Below are positions 8,126 to 15,337 of a DNA stretch of 19,720 bases, in pieces. Both the position numbers and the translations under genes were made by a program. This DNA is from Actinomycetes bacterium (GTDB taxonomy: Bacteria > Actinomycetota > Acidimicrobiia > Acidimicrobiales > Microtrichaceae). The stretch lies in the NCBI GenBank assembly GCA_023423475.1, contig JAFAFN010000594.1:1-19720 (forward strand), read 5' to 3'. The notes under the pieces were generated by a model, which worked only from the letters and a program-made list of their open reading frames with translations, did no database searches and was not told the origin of the DNA. How positions within the stretch are numbered: the first letter of the stretch is position 1; each line of letters starts with the position of its first letter.

Positions 8126-9552
8126 GGGGCGACCGGCTCGTCGAGCAGCGCCGGGCGACCGAGGTCGACGAGCTCCTGGTCGGAGTACGCGCAGTATGAC
8201 TCGAAGAACTCGCCGCGGTCCTCGAGGAACAACGCCCGTGACAACGCCTCGGCGATGCGTCGCCCGCCGGCGCCGAGACCCGAGTTCATGTTGCCGTTCA
8301 GTCCCATCGAGAGGCGGGCCCCGTAGGTGAAGTCGTGCACCCGCGTGACCCACGGGGCGCCGCCCGGGTCGCGTTCGGTGAACTCGAACCCGCTGCCGAG
8401 GTAGGGATGACCGAGCAGCTGGTCGTCCTCCCAACCCTGGGGCGGGGAGAAGCGGTCACCCCAGGTGGCGATCGACGGTGCCAACGCCGAGAGCTCTGGT
8501 CGGACCGACAGATCGACGTTCGGGCCGGTCGCGCAGATGACGTCGTCGAAGCGGTAGGTGCGCCCACCGGCGCGGACCACGACGTCGCCGTCGTCGTGCA
8601 CCTCGTCCCACGCCGAGGACGTGTGCCACGCGAAGTTGTCCCACCGGGTGCAGCGGTACCAGGTCTGCTGCGGCGGCGGCTGGTTGGTGCGGCCGAACTG
8701 GACCGTGAAACGCCACTTGTCCTCGTCGGGGAGATCGGGGAAGTGCGCGCCGAAGGCGTAGAACTCCATCCAGCGGAAGGGGTTGACCCGCGGCACGGCG
8801 GGGCGTCGGAAGAAGATGTCCACGCTGGTCGCACCCCGCTCGAGCGCGCTGCCGGCGTAGTCGAACGCCGAGGCGCCGCCGCCGAGCACGCCGACGCGGC
8901 GACCTTCGTAGCGGTCGAAGTCGACCGGCTCGCCGGTGTGCACGTAGCGCTCCGGGGCCAGGTGGTCGGCGACGACCGCGGGCACCGTCCACTCGCCGTT
9001 GCCGGCCATGCCCGTCGCGAGCACGACGTGACGGCCGAGCACGGCGCCGTCGGTGTGGCGGACCTCGATGGCGTCACCCGCAGGGTCGATCGAGGTCACT
9101 TCGACGTCGTTGAGGACCGTCGGTCCGGTGACCTCCCTGAACCAGCCCAGGTACTGCTGCCAGTGCTCCTTCGGGATGAACGTCATGTCGTCCCATGCGG
9201 CGTCGCCGAACGAGGCCCGGTACCAGGCCTCGGGTGTCAGCGACGGCACACCCTGGTCCGGTCCGGTGAGCGACTTGGGGGTGCGCAGCGTGTGCATCGC
9301 GGCGTAGGTGGTCCACGGACCCTCGGAGCCCCGGGGTGCTGCGTCGAGCACGAGGGTGTTCACGATGCCTCGGCGTCGCAGCGCGAAGGCGATCGTCAGC
9401 CCGGCCTGGCCACCCCCGACGATCACCACGTCGTGCACGTCGCGTCCGCCGGAGGTGCGCGGTCGGGGCCACACGGGCCGCGGATAGGCGGTCATCTCGA
9501 GCTCGCGTCGCACCCGGTCCTCGAGTGCCGCCAGGCGTTCGGCCGCGGTCAT
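8122..9552 (-). CDS. Flavin-containing (FMO/BVMO-like) monooxygenase
   Basis: The 476-residue protein has two dinucleotide-binding motifs typical of flavoprotein monooxygenases of the FMO/NMO/BVMO group: 'DVVIVGGGQAGLTIAF' (GGGQAG at 46-51, FAD) and 'VGVLGGGASAFDYAG' (GGGASA at 224-229, NADPH). An 'LATGMAG' strand (about 179-184) and a C-terminal 'CATGPNVDLS' are also present. The full FxGxxxHxxxW/Y fingerprint of classic FMOs is not obvious. The stretch after residue 180 reads 'NGEWTVPAVVADHL' and 'YVHTGEPVDF', which occupies the fingerprint region in degenerate form. An AGGAGG sits 7 nt before the ATG at 9552, and the ATG also overlaps the upstream stop. It probably inserts oxygen into a ring carbon, heteroatom or ketone in the same pathway as its neighbours. 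Confidence 0.88.
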   Translation of the reverse strand: MTAAERLAALEDRVRRELEMTAYPRPVWPRPRTSGGRDVHDVVIVGGGQAGLTIAFALRRRGIVNTLVLDAAPRGSEGPWTTYAAMHTLRTPKSLTGPDQGVPSLTPEAWYRASFGDAAWDDMTFIPKEHWQQYLGWFREVTGPTVLNDVEVTSIDPAGDAIEVRHTDGAVLGRHVVLATGMAGNGEWTVPAVVADHLAPERYVHTGEPVDFDRYEGRRVGVLGGGASAFDYAGSALERGATSVDIFFRRPAVPRVNPFRWMEFYAFGAHFPDLPDEDKWRFTVQFGRTNQPPPQQTWYRCTRWDNFAWHTSSAWDEVHDDGDVVVRAGGRTYRFDDVICATGPNVDLSVRPELSALAPSIATWGDRFSPPQGWEDDQLLGHPYLGSGFEFTERDPGGAPWVTRVHDFTYGARLSMGLNGNMNSGLGAGGRRIAEALSRALFLEDRGEFFESYCAYSDQELVDLGRPALLDEPVAP

Positions 9553-10832
9553 GGGTCATCCTCCTGCGCGTCGGGTCCGGTCGGGTTGAGCAGCGCGTCG
9601 ATCGTCGCCGCCGTGCTCAGCAGCTCCTCGTCGTGGCCGTCGAAGCCGATGAGCTGCACTCCCTGCGGGCGCGCATCGACGGTGAGCCACGGCGCCGAGA
9701 GGGCAGGCAGTCCGAGCAGCGACGACGTCGCGGGCAGTCGGCGACAGCCCGTCGACGAGTGGCCGTGCGGCGCGGTGCCGGTGGTCGCGAGCGAGATCAC
9801 GACGTCGTGGCGATCGGCGAGCCCCATCCAGATCTCGCGGAGTCGCGCCCGCTCGACGAGCGCTCGCCCGACGCCGGACGGTCCGATCGACCCGGCGTGA
9901 CGCACCATCTCGGCCAGACGCGGGTCGGGCTCGCCCGCGGCGACCAGCGGGGCGAGCACCTCGGCGCTCTGGCCGGCGAACAGGTCGAAGCACACCCGGC
10001 CGGAGCCGGCCAGCTCGACGTCCATCGCGGTCAGCTCCGGCGTGGCGATCTCGACAGCGAACCGTTGGGACAGCATGCGGACGAGCGCGTCGAAGGCGGC
10101 GATCGTGCGTGGTGAGCGGAGCCCACCGTGGTCGAGCTCGAGCACCCCGATGCGGGGTCGGGTGATGTGCTGCAGCGGGGTGGTGCGCGGGGCGGCCAGC
10201 ACCGCGACGGTCGAGGTCAGATCGGTCAGGCTGGCGGCGATCATGCCGAGGTCGTCGAGGGTGTCCGACAGCAGGTGCATGCCGGCGCGGGGGAGTCGGC
10301 CGTGGCTCGGCTTGAAGCCCCAGGCCCCGCAGTACGACGCGGGACGCAAGGTCGACGCCTGGCTCTGGCTGGCGAGCGCGACGGGGACGAAACCCGCGCC
10401 GACCGCCGCACCCGAGCCCGCCGAGCTGCCGCCGGGGGTGTGCCCGGGCAGACGTGGGTTGTCGGTGACGGTCGTGGTGCCGCACGCGAACGGCGTGGTG
10501 GTCGTCATCCCGAGGACGACGGCTCCGGCGGCCCGGAGCCGAGCGACGCTCTCGGCGTCGTGCTCGGGCACCCGATCCCTGAACAACGACGATCCGAAGG
10601 TGGTCGGCATGCCGGCGACGTCGATGATCTCCTTCACCGCGATCGGCATGCCGGCGAGCGGACGAGCGCCCGGCGCCTCGTCGAGTCCCTGGCCGCCGGG
10701 CTCCGCGTGCAGCACTCGGCGGTCGAGGTGGGTGAAGGCCCTCACCCGTGGTTCGAGGGCATCGATCCTGGCCGCGGCGCGTGAGAGGTACGTCGCCGCA
10801 TCGCCACGCCATGGCGCCGGGCGGACCGTCAT
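9549..10832 (-). CDS. Amidase-signature family hydrolase (first copy)
   Basis: From the ATG at 10832 the product is 427 residues. The Ser-cisSer-Lys triad is recognisable: Lys67 in 'MPIAVKEIIDVAG', the cis-Ser in 'PGGSSAGSGAAV' (Ser136) and the nucleophile at Ser160 in 'ASQSQASTLRPASYCGAWG'. The spacing from cis-Ser to nucleophile (24) matches that of malonamidase E2. The block before the nucleophile is unusual: the common T-x-T-G/A-G-S is replaced by S-Q-A-S. It is closest in style to malonamidase/AtzF-type small amidases. The start overlaps the upstream gene (ATGA) and has a GGAG about 6 nt before it; a longer extension to 10901 would enter the neighbour's coding frame. It presumably cleaves a linear amide released by the adjacent ring-opening hydrolase. 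Confidence 0.88.
   Translation of the reverse strand: MTVRPAPWRGDAATYLSRAAARIDALEPRVRAFTHLDRRVLHAEPGGQGLDEAPGARPLAGMPIAVKEIIDVAGMPTTFGSSLFRDRVPEHDAESVARLRAAGAVVLGMTTTTPFACGTTTVTDNPRLPGHTPGGSSAGSGAAVGAGFVPVALASQSQASTLRPASYCGAWGFKPSHGRLPRAGMHLLSDTLDDLGMIAASLTDLTSTVAVLAAPRTTPLQHITRPRIGVLELDHGGLRSPRTIAAFDALVRMLSQRFAVEIATPELTAMDVELAGSGRVCFDLFAGQSAEVLAPLVAAGEPDPRLAEMVRHAGSIGPSGVGRALVERARLREIWMGLADRHDVVISLATTGTAPHGHSSTGCRRLPATSSLLGLPALSAPWLTVDARPQGVQLIGFDGHDEELLSTAATIDALLNPTGPDAQEDDP
9560..9565 (-). promoter_or_regulatory. Ribosome-binding site of the FMO-like gene
   Basis: AGGAGG on the minus strand, 7 nt before the ATG at 9552. It is the strongest Shine-Dalgarno in the second half of the operon, lies inside the end of the amidase gene, and fixes the start. 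Confidence 0.75.
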
Positions 10833-11752
10833 GTGGTGCTCCGAGACTCGGGGCAGGGCACCTGCGCCGAGTACCAGTCGTGGATCTCCGAGGAGCGGCA
10901 CGGCACGACGTCGTCGGCCCCGACCAGGTCGTCCACGATCCGGCGCACCTCGTCGATGCGGTGCGCGACCCCCATGACGTGGGGGTGCAGACCGATCGGC
11001 ATGACGACCGCGCCGTCATCGACCGCGTCATGGACGATCTCGCGTCGCAGCACGTCGAGCGTGCGTCGGACCCGGTCGGCCAGCGCGCCGTCCGGCTGGT
11101 GCTCCACGACGTAGGCGGTGACGTCGTTCAGCGACAGCGTGTAGGGGATGCCGAGGATGGATCCGACCCCGCCGTCGAGCCACACGGGGCGGTCGTCGAT
11201 CATCCAGTCGTGGGTGAACTCGACGCCGTGCTCGACGAGCAGCCCGAGTGTCTCGTCGGTCTGGTTCATGCCCGGGCCGAGCCAGCCGCGTGGCCGGTCG
11301 AACCGGTCGCCGAGGCGGACCAGCGTCTCGGCGATCATCGAGGACTCGTCGTCGTAGGTCTGCGCGTATCGCTGCCGTAGGCCGTGGGCGACGACCTCCC
11401 AGCCGAGCTCGTCGATCAGCTGCGCGACCGCCGGGTAGTGGTCGACGACCTCGGCGTTGACCGCGGCGGTGACCCGATCGCCGAGCGGAGCGAGCGCCTC
11501 GGCCAGCCGTGGCAGTCCGACGCGGAGCCCGTAGAGCACCCACGAGTGGTTCGCGACGTCGGGCACGACGGTGAGGCCGTGTGGCGCGGGCAGGGCAGCT
11601 CTCGGCATGGGTGCGTCGAGGCTCCAGTGCTCGAGGTTGACCACGACGCTGGCGAGGATGCGGGCGCCGTCCAGCGGGGCGAGGCCGGTGGCAGCGCCTC
11701 GCAGCTCGAAGGGTGCGGGGGCCGATCGCTCCGGTGGGATCGGCCCGCTCAT
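10829..11752 (-). CDS. Polysaccharide-deacetylase-fold hydrolase, PuuE/imidase-like (second copy)
   Basis: The 307-residue product belongs to the NodB-fold superfamily. It shows 'ARILASVVVNLEHWS' (first strand), 'GWEVVAHGLRQRYAQTY' (AHG at 122-124, histidine motif), 'GWLGPGMNQTDETLGLL' (residues 157-172, the PuuE-type replacement of the RxPY motif) and 'MPIGLHPHVMG' (LHPH at 255-258). No signal peptide is visible, so a cytosolic cyclic-amide or imide hydrolase is more likely than a cell-wall deacetylase. It differs strongly from the other PuuE-like protein at 7238-8125, so the two are probably not redundant. It lies between two amidase genes and overlaps both (ATGA at each end). That arrangement suggests it opens a ring and an adjacent amidase hydrolyses the half-amide product. 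This pairing is inference. Confidence 0.83.
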   Translation of the reverse strand: MSGPIPPERSAPAPFELRGAATGLAPLDGARILASVVVNLEHWSLDAPMPRAALPAPHGLTVVPDVANHSWVLYGLRVGLPRLAEALAPLGDRVTAAVNAEVVDHYPAVAQLIDELGWEVVAHGLRQRYAQTYDDESSMIAETLVRLGDRFDRPRGWLGPGMNQTDETLGLLVEHGVEFTHDWMIDDRPVWLDGGVGSILGIPYTLSLNDVTAYVVEHQPDGALADRVRRTLDVLRREIVHDAVDDGAVVMPIGLHPHVMGVAHRIDEVRRIVDDLVGADDVVPCRSSEIHDWYSAQVPCPESRSTT

Positions 11753-12927
11753 GGTCGTGTCCCGTTGAGGCGCTCGGCGAGTCCGAGCAGCAGCTCGTCG
11801 TCGCCCGGCAGGCCGAGCAGCGAGATCCCGACGGGTGCAGGGCCGTCGCCGTCGTCGACCTCACCCGCTGGCACGCTCAGCTGCGGCGCGCCGAGCAGCG
11901 GCGCGGCCACGACGTAGAGCAGGTTGCGGTCCCGCCACGCCATGAGCTGCGCATGCGGGGTGTCGCGCCGAGGTGGGGACGACCAGGTGGTCGGCAGCAC
12001 CACGACGGCGTCCTCGAGGAGCGACGTGAGTCGATCGCGCAGCGCGGCGCGTGCCAGCTCGGCCGCGCGGACCTCGGCGTCGGTGACCTCGCCGGCGGTT
12101 CGGATGCGGACCTCGATGCCCTCGCCGAGCAGGGGTGTCTCGTCGGTGAGCCACGCGCCGTTGGTCTGCCAGAGCTGGCGGCTCATCAACGGCCAGAACG
12201 CGGCGACGGGGTCGTCGTCGAACAGCGGCGAGTGGCGCAGCTCGCACCCGAGCGCGTCCGCGAGTCGCCCGGCGAGCTCGAGCGTGCGCGCTGCGCAGGG
12301 ATCGATCGCTCCGTCGACCAGGTCCGTGGCCACCATCAACGCGGCGACCCGTCGCGGCGTGTGGATGTCGGAGAGCACGCCGAAGGCGCGTCGCAGCAGC
12401 CCGAGCTGCCCGGCGAGCAGCCCGACGGCGTCGAACGACGGTGCCATCGGACGCAGCCCCGTGGTGTCGATGCGTCCGTGGCTCGGACGCAGTCCGAACA
12501 GCCCGCAGAACGCCGCGGGCACACGGATCGAGCCACCCGTGTCGGAGCCGAGGCCGAGATCGGCGTCGCCGGCGGCGACCATCGATGCGGAGCCGCTCGA
12601 GGAGCCGCCGGGGACCCGGTCGGGCGCCGCAGGGTTGGTGGGGGTGCCGTAGTGGGTGTTCGCGCCGAACATCCCCATCGCCAGCTCGTCGGTCGCGGTC
12701 TTGGCGGCGATCGACGCGCCCGCGTGCCGCAGCCGTGCGACCGCCGCAGCGTCGTCGGTCGCGGCGGATCCGGCGGCGAGGCTTGGGTTGCCCGCACCCG
12801 TCACGGTGCCGGCGACGTCGAAGACGTCCTTGACCGCGACCCGCACGCCGTCGAGCGCCCCGGCACCGGTCGGTCCCAGGTCGAGCCGACCCGCAGGGGC
12901 CAGCGCGGAGCGGTCGCCCGAGCTCAC
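11749..12927 (-). CDS. Amidase-signature family hydrolase (second copy)
   Basis: Starting at the GTG at 12927, which overlaps the upstream stop in GTGA, the product is 392 residues. The triad is canonical: Lys33 in 'VRVAVKDVFDVAG', cis-Ser109 in 'PGGSSSGSAS' and nucleophile Ser133 in 'GLGSDTGGSIRVPAAFCG'. The downstream 'GLFGLRPSHGRI' strand is conserved. The N-terminus before the catalytic Lys is short (about 32 residues), as in AtzF- or GatA-related compact amidases. The frame stays open far upstream (to 14088), but that part lies inside the HpaB-like gene and is a shadow. It is distinct from the other amidase in the cluster (9549-10832), including in its nucleophile block, so the two likely act on different amides. 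GatA is improbable because no gatB or gatC is adjacent. Confidence 0.9.
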   Translation of the reverse strand: MSSGDRSALAPAGRLDLGPTGAGALDGVRVAVKDVFDVAGTVTGAGNPSLAAGSAATDDAAAVARLRHAGASIAAKTATDELAMGMFGANTHYGTPTNPAAPDRVPGGSSSGSASMVAAGDADLGLGSDTGGSIRVPAAFCGLFGLRPSHGRIDTTGLRPMAPSFDAVGLLAGQLGLLRRAFGVLSDIHTPRRVAALMVATDLVDGAIDPCAARTLELAGRLADALGCELRHSPLFDDDPVAAFWPLMSRQLWQTNGAWLTDETPLLGEGIEVRIRTAGEVTDAEVRAAELARAALRDRLTSLLEDAVVVLPTTWSSPPRRDTPHAQLMAWRDRNLLYVVAAPLLGAPQLSVPAGEVDDGDGPAPVGISLLGLPGDDELLLGLAERLNGTRP

Positions 12928-14336
12928 CGGTACGAGTCCAGGAAGTCCGTGGCCAGGGCCTCGGCACGGTCGAAGGGGTAGTGCCGATGTGCATGCATCT
13001 TCACCACAGCGGGTGCGCCGGAGTAGAAGCGTTCGTACTGGACGTGGCGTCCGGCGAACTCCGAGCCGATGAGCTCCCAGGCGAGCTTGAAGAGTCGGAC
13101 CCGATCGCGCACCGGCAACAGGTCGGAGCCCATGACGGGGTCCATCGCGGCGACCTCGTCGGGATCGTCGAAGTCGAGAACCGACGACGGCACCTGGATC
13201 GGTCCGCCCCCGGCGAGCTCGCCCAGCATCTTGACGGCCTTGGGGTACACCTCGGTCTGCATGCCGAGAGCGGCATACAGGTACTGGCCGTCGGGCCGGT
13301 ACACGCCGAACTCGTCGAGCTCTGCGTGGGTATGGGCTGCGTCGGTGAGCGCGCTCGAGATCGTCTCGATCGTGGCCAGGTCCGAGAGCTGCGCCCGGAT
13401 CGACGGGTCCTTGTCGCGGCCGTTCGCCTTCACCACCAGGCTCGCGACGCCGGTGAGGAACCGGAGCTTGGCCGTCAGCCGGATGATCGACTGGAGGTTG
13501 CCGATCTGATGCGCCGCGGTGCCGAAGAACTGCGAGTTGACCACCTCGACGTCGCCGGCCGCGAACACCTGCTCCCAGGGCACCAGCACGCGGTCGAAGC
13601 TGACCATCGAGTCGGTCTCGTCGAAGCGGTTGCTCAAGGGGTAGTCGAACGGCTCGCCCGCCGTGGCATAGGGCCGACGGGTGATGAGCGAGAGTCCCGG
13701 CGTCGCGGCATCGACCACGAACGACAACGCCCGCTGCTGCTCGTCCGGACCGAGCGGCCGCACGCTCGTCACGAAGATCGCGTCCGCCACCGCGGCACCG
13801 GTGCCGAGCATCTGTGCGCCGTCGACCACGATGCCGTCGACGGTCTCCTCGACCAGCTGGACCGGGGTGACCCGGCTGGTCGGATCGCCCGGGTTCATCT
13901 GCGGCGGCACGATCGAGTTGGTGACCCAGAGGCCCTCGTCGGCGGCGCGTGCCGCGTAACCGACCACGCTGCTGCCGAGCTGGTGGCGTTCGGTGTCGAA
14001 GAGGTCCGGTCGCGAGACGAACCCCGCGAGCAGTCCCGCGACGTGGTCGGGACCGCGGCCGATGAAGCCGTGGGTGTGCGTCGACCACGATTCGAGCGCC
14101 CGCTTGCGGAGCTCGTGGCGGTCCCAGGTCGTCGGCACCGTGTAGATCGCGAGGCGGCCGGAGTCCGGGTCGACGAGGTCGGGGGCGCCGGTGGCCGCGA
14201 GGTCGTAGAGCGCCGCCATCGTGTCGACGACCCCGGAGAACGCCGGGTGCTCGGCGACGTCGTCGACCCGTTGGCCGTCCACGTACACCCGTCTGCCGTC
14301 GTCGAGGCTGGCCCGGTAGGCGTCGCCGGTGCGCAT
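12924..14336 (-). CDS. HpaB-type flavin-dependent (two-component) monooxygenase
   Basis: The 470-residue product matches the 4-hydroxyphenylacetate 3-monooxygenase oxygenase (HpaB) family across its length. It begins 'MRTGDAYRASLDDGRRVYVDGQRVDDV' (residues 1-26), the standard N-terminus of this family. It continues with 'HTHGFIGRGPDHVAG', 'DGIVVDGAQMLGTGAA' and the acyl-CoA-dehydrogenase-like C-terminal helical half ending 'ERFYSGAPAVVKMHAHRHYP'. Relatives use FADH2 supplied by a separate reductase to hydroxylate phenols or open pyridine- and pyrrole-like rings. No such reductase is in the window. The start was set at 14336 because an AAGGAG lies exactly 6 nt upstream and the family N-terminus begins there. 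An in-frame ATG at 14363 that overlaps the previous stop would add nine residues. It is probably the main ring-attacking enzyme of the cluster. Confidence 0.92.
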   Translation of the reverse strand: MRTGDAYRASLDDGRRVYVDGQRVDDVAEHPAFSGVVDTMAALYDLAATGAPDLVDPDSGRLAIYTVPTTWDRHELRKRALESWSTHTHGFIGRGPDHVAGLLAGFVSRPDLFDTERHQLGSSVVGYAARAADEGLWVTNSIVPPQMNPGDPTSRVTPVQLVEETVDGIVVDGAQMLGTGAAVADAIFVTSVRPLGPDEQQRALSFVVDAATPGLSLITRRPYATAGEPFDYPLSNRFDETDSMVSFDRVLVPWEQVFAAGDVEVVNSQFFGTAAHQIGNLQSIIRLTAKLRFLTGVASLVVKANGRDKDPSIRAQLSDLATIETISSALTDAAHTHAELDEFGVYRPDGQYLYAALGMQTEVYPKAVKMLGELAGGGPIQVPSSVLDFDDPDEVAAMDPVMGSDLLPVRDRVRLFKLAWELIGSEFAGRHVQYERFYSGAPAVVKMHAHRHYPFDRAEALATDFLDSYR

Positions 14337-14342
14337 CGTGTG

Positions 14343-14348
14343 CTCCTT
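14343..14348 (-). promoter_or_regulatory. Ribosome-binding site setting the HpaB-like start
   Basis: AAGGAG on the minus strand sits 6 nt before the ATG at 14336. It falls inside the region that would be coding if the overlapping ATG at 14363 were used, and so argues for the shorter protein. Confidence 0.75.
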
Positions 14349-14359
14349 GCAGGTGCTGG

Positions 14360-15337
14360 TCATGACGCGAGCACCGCCTCGGCGCCAGGACCGACGAAGA
14401 GGTCCTCGGGCGTCAACGCCCCCGAGACGAGGCCGTCGGCCCTCGCATAGTCGATGATCTGTTCGAGCATCCGGCGGTTCGCCGCCACTCCCGAGGCCCA
14501 GTGGTCCGCTCCGAGGAGCCGCTCGGTCTCGAGCAGCTCCTCGAGCTGCCAGGGAAGGATCGAGTCCAGGGCCGACGAGTCGAGGACATCGGCCCGGGCG
14601 ATCTCCTGGGCGCGGGTGAACGCGGCGAACAGCGCGTCGGGCAGCCACGGAGCCGCTGCCGCGACGGGACGCTTGACCGCGAGCACGTGCATCGCGGGGA
14701 AGATGCCGGAACGGGCGTGATACGCGAGCTCGATCTCGCGCGGCGAGCTGAACAGCCGGCGGACACCCGGCCCCGGCCACGTCGACGGCGCCCGAGCGGT
14801 GTAGAGCGCGTCGATCTCGCCGTCCGCGAGCATCTGGGCGAGACCTCGGTCGGTGCGCCGTTCGACCACGAACTCGGGCGGTAGGAACTGCGGGTGCTCG
14901 TCGCCGTCGCGGGGCCCTTCGGGTCCGGCGGTCACGTAGACCGGCGCCGTCCGGTCCAGCCCGAAGAAGTCGTGCAGGATGCCGCGGACCCAGACCGCGG
15001 CAGCCATGTCGAACACGGGGATGCCGACGCGACGTCCGGCGAGCTGGGACGGCTCGGTGATCCCCGAGCGTTCCGACACGAAGATGCACGACAGGCGGAA
15101 GTGCCGCGACGGGAAGACCGGGATCGCCAGGTACGGCTGGTCGTCGGTCTCCAGGGACCGCAGGTAGGTGACGATCGGGAACTCGCACACGTCGAAGGGG
15201 TGCTCGGTCAGCTGCAGGTTGAACAGCGCCTGGACCCCCATGGTGGTGATGTCCGCGTCGACGCCGTCGATGGCCACCCGCCCGTCGGTCAGCGGACGTG
15301 TCCTGGCGGTGCCGGCCAGTCCGATCGAGAGCTTCAT
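14360..15337 (-). CDS. 4,5-dihydroxyphthalate decarboxylase-like protein (periplasmic-binding-protein fold, cytosolic)
   Basis: The 325-residue product resembles the Pht5/4,5-dihydroxyphthalate decarboxylase family, a branch of the type 2 periplasmic-binding-protein fold. Typical features are 'ARTRPLTDGRVAIDGVD' (residues 11-27), 'PFDVCEFPIVTYLRSL' (about 47-62), 'LAIPVFPSRHFRLSCIFV' (70-87), 'LAGRRVGIPVFDMAAAVWVRGIL' (99-121) and a later 'LADGEIDALYTARAP'. There is no signal peptide or lipobox, so it is unlikely to be a transport binding protein. A GAGGAGG lies 3 nt upstream of the ATG at 15337, which also overlaps the stop of the regulator gene. In phthalate degradation this family decarboxylates a dihydroxylated ring, but here no ring-cleaving dioxygenase accompanies it. 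A decarboxylation of another carboxylated ring compound is plausible; a ligand-binding accessory role is the alternative. Confidence 0.85.
   Translation of the reverse strand: MKLSIGLAGTARTRPLTDGRVAIDGVDADITTMGVQALFNLQLTEHPFDVCEFPIVTYLRSLETDDQPYLAIPVFPSRHFRLSCIFVSERSGITEPSQLAGRRVGIPVFDMAAAVWVRGILHDFFGLDRTAPVYVTAGPEGPRDGDEHPQFLPPEFVVERRTDRGLAQMLADGEIDALYTARAPSTWPGPGVRRLFSSPREIELAYHARSGIFPAMHVLAVKRPVAAAAPWLPDALFAAFTRAQEIARADVLDSSALDSILPWQLEELLETERLLGADHWASGVAANRRMLEQIIDYARADGLVSGALTPEDLFVGPGAEAVLAS

Noticed and set aside
8335..9900. Plus-strand open frame opposite the FMO-like gene
   Set aside because: Antisense shadow; no domain and biased composition.
11713..14450. Two long plus-strand open frames opposite the amidase and HpaB-like genes
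   Set aside because: Antisense shadows of clearly recognised minus-strand enzymes.
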